Positions 60,345 through 64,000 of a stretch of 64,000 nucleotides of DNA are shown here, piece after piece (position 1 is the first letter of the stretch; each line of letters begins with the position of its first letter). This DNA comes from Rhodospirillales bacterium 24-66-33. GTDB taxonomy: Bacteria; Pseudomonadota; Alphaproteobacteria; Reyranellales; Reyranellaceae. The DNA lies in assembly GCA_002281855.1 (NCBI GenBank), contig NCHQ01000005.1:186001-250000 (forward strand). Reading direction: 5' to 3'. The translations under genes were made by a program, and so were the position numbers. Under the pieces are notes generated by a model. That model was not told the origin of the DNA, did not search any database, and saw nothing but the letters and a program-made list of their open reading frames with translations.

Positions 60345-60476
60345 TCATTCGGCCACCAGCCCCACGACCTCGTAGTGGCCAAGGTCCGCGGTCGGACCTG
60401 CGATCAGCACCTGCTGATCGCAGGCTGTCAGGACCAGGACAAGAAAACCGAGGGAAGCCAGGACCCTGCGGAACAT
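60345..60476 (-). CDS. 43-residue lipoprotein
   Basis: A tiny gene easily missed by length cut-offs. It reads MFRRVLASLGFLVLVLTAC, then DQQVLIAGPTADLGHYEVVG. The signal and lipobox (LTAC) are complete, and GGAGG lies 7 bp before the ATG at 60476. Small lipoproteins of this kind (entericidin-like and others) often act in the envelope; a function cannot be assigned. It is convergent with the membrane gene before it. Confidence 0.75.
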   Translation of the reverse strand: MFRRVLASLGFLVLVLTACDQQVLIAGPTADLGHYEVVGLVAE

Positions 60477-60588
60477 GACGAATCCTCCATCTGTCCGAGG
60501 AACGTCCGCCATTTGCCTTTGGTTGCCGGGTTTTGCAGTCTGCGTGCCTGAAATTGTGGAAAACGGGGCGGGGGCCCGAGTCTGAACG

Positions 60589-61272
60589 ATGACCCGACAA
60601 CGTATGCTGCGTCGTATCGCCTATGTGCGGCGCAACCGCTGTAGCGCCCTCGTGGTTGCGCTCACCTTGTTCATTCTGCTCAACCCCGTGCTCGCCATCT
60701 CTGCGATCGGCGGCTCCCTGCTCGGGGTGGCGTTGTTCGCTGTGCTCGTCCTGGCCGTGTGGGCGCTGCGACTCGAACGGCCTGTTCTCTGGGGGCTGGG
60801 CGTATTCGGGTTCATCACCGTCGATACGCTCATCGCCGATCGGATGGGCTACAGCGGGCTGCGGCCGATCGCGCTCGGAGCCACGGCGCTCTTCGTGGGG
60901 GCAATTACCGTTGCGCTCCTGGCCTATGTGCTCGACCGCCGGCCGATCACGACCGACAAGGTGTTCGGCGCGGTGGCCGCCTACATCCTGATCGCCATGT
61001 CCTTTGCCAGCCTGTTCGGCTTCCTCCAGGTGTTCCAGGCCGACGCCTTCACGGCAGCCATTGCCCACGGTCCGGACGGCAAGCTCAACTGGCCGGACCT
61101 GATGTACTTCTCCTTCACCGTGCTGACCTCCACGGGCTTCGGTGAAATCACGCCGGCGACGCCGATGGCACGGTCGCTGATCGTGATCGAGCAGGTGCTG
61201 GGCGTGATGTATGTCGCCTTCCTGATCGCGCGTCTGGCCAACCTGTACGGCTCGCCGAAGACCCTGCGCTAG
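60589..61272 (+). CDS. Ion channel, two-TM pore type (K+ channel-like)
   Basis: A 227-residue membrane protein with several hydrophobic segments in the N-terminal half (LVVALTLFILLNPVLAISAIGGSLLG and others). The pore region is FTVLTSTGFGEITPATPMAR, a TxGxG-type filter with TGFGE instead of the usual TVGYGD, followed by the last TM (LIVIEQVLGVMYVAFLIARL). This is an Ion_trans_2-type pore behind a four- to five-helix N-terminal part. Selectivity for K+ is likely but the loss of Val and Asp in the filter is notable. Confidence 0.88.
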   Translation: MTRQRMLRRIAYVRRNRCSALVVALTLFILLNPVLAISAIGGSLLGVALFAVLVLAVWALRLERPVLWGLGVFGFITVDTLIADRMGYSGLRPIALGATALFVGAITVALLAYVLDRRPITTDKVFGAVAAYILIAMSFASLFGFLQVFQADAFTAAIAHGPDGKLNWPDLMYFSFTVLTSTGFGEITPATPMARSLIVIEQVLGVMYVAFLIARLANLYGSPKTLR

Positions 61273-61353
61273 CCACCTCCAATCTCGCTCTGCGCATCGT
61301 CCAAAAGCCCTCGGCCGCGCTATACTCTCCGGCAAAACCGGATGAGGAACGCC

Positions 61354-63003
61354 ATGGCAATCGCGGCTGAAGCGACACCGACAAGCGAGAGCGTCAACAG
61401 TGTTGAGCAGTGGGACGCCATCGTGATCGGTGCCGGCCTTTCTGGCATGTACCAGCTGCTGAAGCTGCGTCAGATGGGCTTCAAGGCGCGGGTCTACGAG
61501 GCCGGCGGCGGCGTCGGCGGCACCTGGTACTGGAACCGCTATCCCGGCGCGCGCTTCGATTCCGAGAGCTGGACCTATGGCTTCTCTTTCTCACCCGAAG
61601 TGCTGAAGGAGTGGGACTGGAAGGAGCATTTCTCCGGCCAGCCCGAGAACCTGCGCTACTGCGAATTCATCGCCGACAAGTTCGATCTGCGCCGCGACAT
61701 CACCTTCAACACGAGGGTGAAGGCCGCGCACTGGGACGAGGCGGCCAACGAGTGGGAGGTCACCTTCGAGACGGGTGGCCGCGCCCGCGCCCGCTTCCTC
61801 GTCACCGCGATCGGGCCGCTGTCGTCGCCCACTATGCCGACCATTCCCGGTATCGAGGATTTCAAGGGCGAGTCCTGGCACACCGGCCTGTGGCCGCACC
61901 ATCCGGTCAGCTTCGAGGGCAAGAGGGTCGCCGTGATCGGCACCGGCGCGTCGGGCGTGCAGGCCATCACCGAGATCGCCAAGACGGTGGGCGAGCTCAC
62001 CGTGTTCCAGCGCACGCCCAACTGGTGCACGCCGCTGCGCAACAGCCGGATCGAGCCGGAGACGATGGCCGACATCCGCTCGCGCTACGACCGGATCTTC
62101 GCGCAGTGCCGCGAGAACTGGGGCTGCTTCGTCCATACCGCCGATCCGCGCCATTCGACCGATGTGACGCCGGAGGAGCGCGAGGCCTTCTTCGAGAAGC
62201 TCTACAGCATGCCGGGCTTCGCCTTCTGGCAGGGCAATTTCCGCGACGTGCTGATGGACCAGGCCGCCAATGACGCGCTGACGGAGTTCGTGATCAAGAA
62301 GATCCGCGCCCGCGTGAAGGACCCGAAGATCGCCGACAAGCTGATCCCGACCAACCACGGCTACGGCACGCGCCGCGTCCCGCTCGAGAGCGGCTACTTC
62401 GAGGTCTACAACCAGCCCAACGTGAAGCTGGTCGACATCCGCGAGACGCCGATCGAGCGCATCACGGAGACCGGCCTCCGGGTCGGCGGTGTCGATTACG
62501 AATTCGACATGATCATCTACGCGACCGGCTTCGACGCCATCACCGGCGCCTTCGACCGCATCGACTTCGAGGGCCGCGGCGGCGCGAAGCTGCGCGACAA
62601 GTGGGCCGACGGGCCGCATACCTATCTCGGCCTCAACGTCGTGGGCTTTCCCAACATGCTGACCCTGGTCGGGCCGCACAATGCGGCGACCTTCTGCAAC
62701 CTGCCGCGCTGCATCGAGCAGAATGTCGAGTTCGTGTCCGACCTGCTGGGCTACATGCGCGACAAGGGGCTGACCCGCATCGAGGCGACACCGGAGGCCG
62801 AAACGGCCTGGACGGCGCACGTCTACGAGACGGGCTCCCGGCTGCTCCTCACCAAGGTCGATTCCTGGATGACCGGCGTGAACAAGAACGTGCCCGGCCG
62901 CCTCAAGCGCACCTTCATGGCCTATGCCGGCGGCGCACCGAAATATCGCCAGAAGTGCGAGGAGATCGCCGCCAATGGGTACGAAGGGTTTGCGTTGAGG
63001 TGA
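61354..63003 (+). CDS. Flavin-dependent Baeyer-Villiger-type monooxygenase
   Basis: A 549-residue type I BVMO. The first FAD loop is AIVIGAGLSGMYQLLKL, and the FxGxxxHxxxWP signature is at FKGESWHTGLWPHHPV (about 175). The second Rossmann motif GTGASGVQAITEI binds NADPH. EAGGGVGGTWYWNRYPGARFDSES is the typical cyclohexanone/phenylacetone-monooxygenase stretch. The enzyme inserts O into ketones, giving esters or lactones, in degradation of cyclic or steroid-like ketones. ATG 61354 has AGGA 6 bp upstream; ATG 61342 is possible. It is convergent with the D-aminoacylase-like gene. Confidence 0.95.
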   Translation: MAIAAEATPTSESVNSVEQWDAIVIGAGLSGMYQLLKLRQMGFKARVYEAGGGVGGTWYWNRYPGARFDSESWTYGFSFSPEVLKEWDWKEHFSGQPENLRYCEFIADKFDLRRDITFNTRVKAAHWDEAANEWEVTFETGGRARARFLVTAIGPLSSPTMPTIPGIEDFKGESWHTGLWPHHPVSFEGKRVAVIGTGASGVQAITEIAKTVGELTVFQRTPNWCTPLRNSRIEPETMADIRSRYDRIFAQCRENWGCFVHTADPRHSTDVTPEEREAFFEKLYSMPGFAFWQGNFRDVLMDQAANDALTEFVIKKIRARVKDPKIADKLIPTNHGYGTRRVPLESGYFEVYNQPNVKLVDIRETPIERITETGLRVGGVDYEFDMIIYATGFDAITGAFDRIDFEGRGGAKLRDKWADGPHTYLGLNVVGFPNMLTLVGPHNAATFCNLPRCIEQNVEFVSDLLGYMRDKGLTRIEATPEAETAWTAHVYETGSRLLLTKVDSWMTGVNKNVPGRLKRTFMAYAGGAPKYRQKCEEIAANGYEGFALR

Positions 63004-63021
63004 CGAACCGGAGTCTGGTTC

Positions 63022-64000
63022 TCACCGCGCGCCGCGCACCAGGCGCCCCGGACGGGCACCGGTGAATTCTCCGTCGCGATAGGTCACGTCGCCGCTCACG
63101 ATCGTGGCGACATAGCCTTCGGCCTTCTGTTCCAGCCGGCGGCCGCCGCCCGGCAGGCTATGCACAGGTCGTGGCGCCGAAACCTTGAGCCGGTCGAGAT
63201 CGATCACGTTGAGGTCGGCCTTGTAGCCGACCTGCAGTCGCCCGCGATCTCCCAGGCCGACCGCGCGGGCCGGCACGTCGGTGAGCTGCCGGATCGCCCA
63301 GGGCAGCGGCCAGCGTTCGCCCTTGCGATCGCGTGTCCAGTAGGTCAGCGCGTGCGTGGTGTAGCTCGCGTCGCAGATCAGCCCGTAATGCGCACCGCCA
63401 TCGCCCAGCGCCATCACCGTATGCTCGTGGCGCAGCATGCTGGCCATGTTGGCGTCGGAGCAATCGGTGTAGTTGGCGCCCGGGTGGAACAGGATGGTGC
63501 GGCCGTCGCCGCTCACCAGCAGATCGTAGGCAAGTTCGAGCGGCGTGATCCCGAGTTTTGCCGCGCGGGCGTCGAGGCGCTGGTCGGCCGGCGGCGTGTA
63601 GTCGGGCGGATCGCCCAGCACGAACATGTTGGCGACGCTGCGCATGAAGGCCAGCATCTGTGGATTGCGATAGGTCGGCTGCTCCGCGAGCAGCTTCGCC
63701 TTCAGCGCCGGATCACGCAGCCGGGCGAGCTTTGCATCGAGCGGCAGCCCCTCGACCTCGCGATAGCTGGGGCAGGTCGAGAAAGGGTGGAACGACAGCT
63801 CCAGCCCGTACAGCACGGCGACAGGGCGCGCCGCGACCTGGCCGCGGATCGGCAGGCCGTCGCGATGGGCCTGTTCGATCTCGCGCAGCAGCGTCTGCCA
63901 TCGTCCGGGATAGAGCGAGAGGTCGAGCAGGGTGAAGGAGAGGGGCCGGCCCGAGAGCTCGACGAGCCGGCGCAGCATGGCGAACTCGGTCGCCCCCTCC
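63022..64000 (-). CDS. N-acyl-D-amino-acid deacylase (D-aminoacylase)-type amidohydrolase, C-terminal part (5' end outside window)
   Basis: The window holds about 325 residues from the C-terminal side; the reading frame is open at the right edge, so the true start lies outside. Typical features: TEFAMLRRLVELSGRPLSFTLLDL near the right edge, MLRHEHTVMALGDGGAHYGLICDASYTTHALTYWTRDRKGERWPLPWAIRQLTDVPARAVGLGDRGRLQVGYKADLNVIDLDRL, which carries the GDGGAH metal-site Asp and the conserved end strand. The N-terminal metal motif HxH is outside. The family cleaves N-acyl-D-amino acids or related amides. GDSGPHxxxxCD-type spacing fits D-aminoacylase relatives. Confidence 0.88.
   Translation of the reverse strand, partial: EGATEFAMLRRLVELSGRPLSFTLLDLSLYPGRWQTLLREIEQAHRDGLPIRGQVAARPVAVLYGLELSFHPFSTCPSYREVEGLPLDAKLARLRDPALKAKLLAEQPTYRNPQMLAFMRSVANMFVLGDPPDYTPPADQRLDARAAKLGITPLELAYDLLVSGDGRTILFHPGANYTDCSDANMASMLRHEHTVMALGDGGAHYGLICDASYTTHALTYWTRDRKGERWPLPWAIRQLTDVPARAVGLGDRGRLQVGYKADLNVIDLDRLKVSAPRPVHSLPGGGRRLEQKAEGYVATIVSGDVTYRDGEFTGARPGRLVRGAR

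Overview
The window is about two-thirds G+C and gene-dense, and it looks like chromosomal DNA of an alphaproteobacterium. The evidence is a class I lysyl-tRNA synthetase (lysK), a usg-family small protein, an alphaproteobacterial-style DinG-like helicase with a long N-terminal region, a groESL operon with a CIRCE operator behind a sigma-32-like promoter, several orphan Bug/TctC receptors, a CaiB/BaiF CoA-transferase, and families of long palindromic intergenic repeats. I infer a soil or water organism of the Reyranella/Rhizobiales/Rhodospirillales type; the genus is a guess. I see no prophage, transposase, CRISPR array or integrated plasmid.

Layout. 1-0.5 kb: the 3' end of rodA and a tRNA-Lys(CTT). 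0.5-6 kb: a TetR regulator divergent from a Tat-exported sulfatase, then a secreted metallophosphoesterase and a 6-phosphofructokinase, followed by about 300 bp of repeats. 6.3-9.7 kb: prmB, a small thioredoxin-like exported protein, a CoA-transferase, and two related lipoproteins with acidic DxDxDG-type repeats. 9.8-16.3 kb: a catabolic block of amidase and CodA-type amidohydrolase, divergent from a receptor / thiolase / DUF35 / receptor operon. 16.5-21.8 kb: alkB, cytochrome c, an MFS carrier, an FMN reductase, small exported proteins (IalB-like and CHRD), a GNAT and an alpha/beta hydrolase. 21.9-27.9 kb: kup, P450, HpcH/HpaI aldolase, GST, nitronate monooxygenase-like protein and usg.

28.1-30.3 kb: groES-groEL with its promoter, CIRCE and a strong terminator. 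30.3-33.9 kb: a small exported protein of lower G+C, a NUDIX hydrolase with a probable TTG start, and a three-gene operon of rhodanese, DUF1330 protein and an unrecognised 353-residue protein. 34-38 kb: AEC carrier, mscL, dapA-like aldolase, LysR and PAT-type GNAT. 38-41.3 kb: a PPK2 polyphosphate kinase overlapping a large Orn/Lys/Arg decarboxylase by one base. 41.3-45.3 kb: PRISE-like reductase, a third orphan receptor, SDR and 2-hydroxyacid dehydrogenase. 45.5-53.5 kb: Gly-rich exported protein, DinG-like helicase, sterol-desaturase-like protein, MFS carrier, lysK and an AllA-like cupin. 53.5-58.6 kb: two TetR regulators, each with an inverted repeat at its promoter and near a lipid- or steroid-type redox gene, and a PanE-like reductase. 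58.6-64 kb: a flavin-type stress protein, small lipoproteins (one only 43 residues), a two-TM protein, a K+ channel-like protein, a Baeyer-Villiger monooxygenase and the C-terminal part of a D-aminoacylase-type amidohydrolase.

Most genes sit in runs of one to four. The recurring theme is import and oxidation or hydrolysis of carboxylated, amide or steroid/terpenoid-like compounds (amidases, CoA-transferase, thiolase, P450, BVMO, SDRs, desaturases, TctC receptors), mixed with housekeeping genes. No single element is an obvious new defence or mobile system. The items most worth following are the PPK2-decarboxylase pair, the two palindromic TetR operators, the rhodanese/DUF1330/353-aa operon, the SDR with Phe in place of the catalytic Tyr, and the dispersed repeat families.
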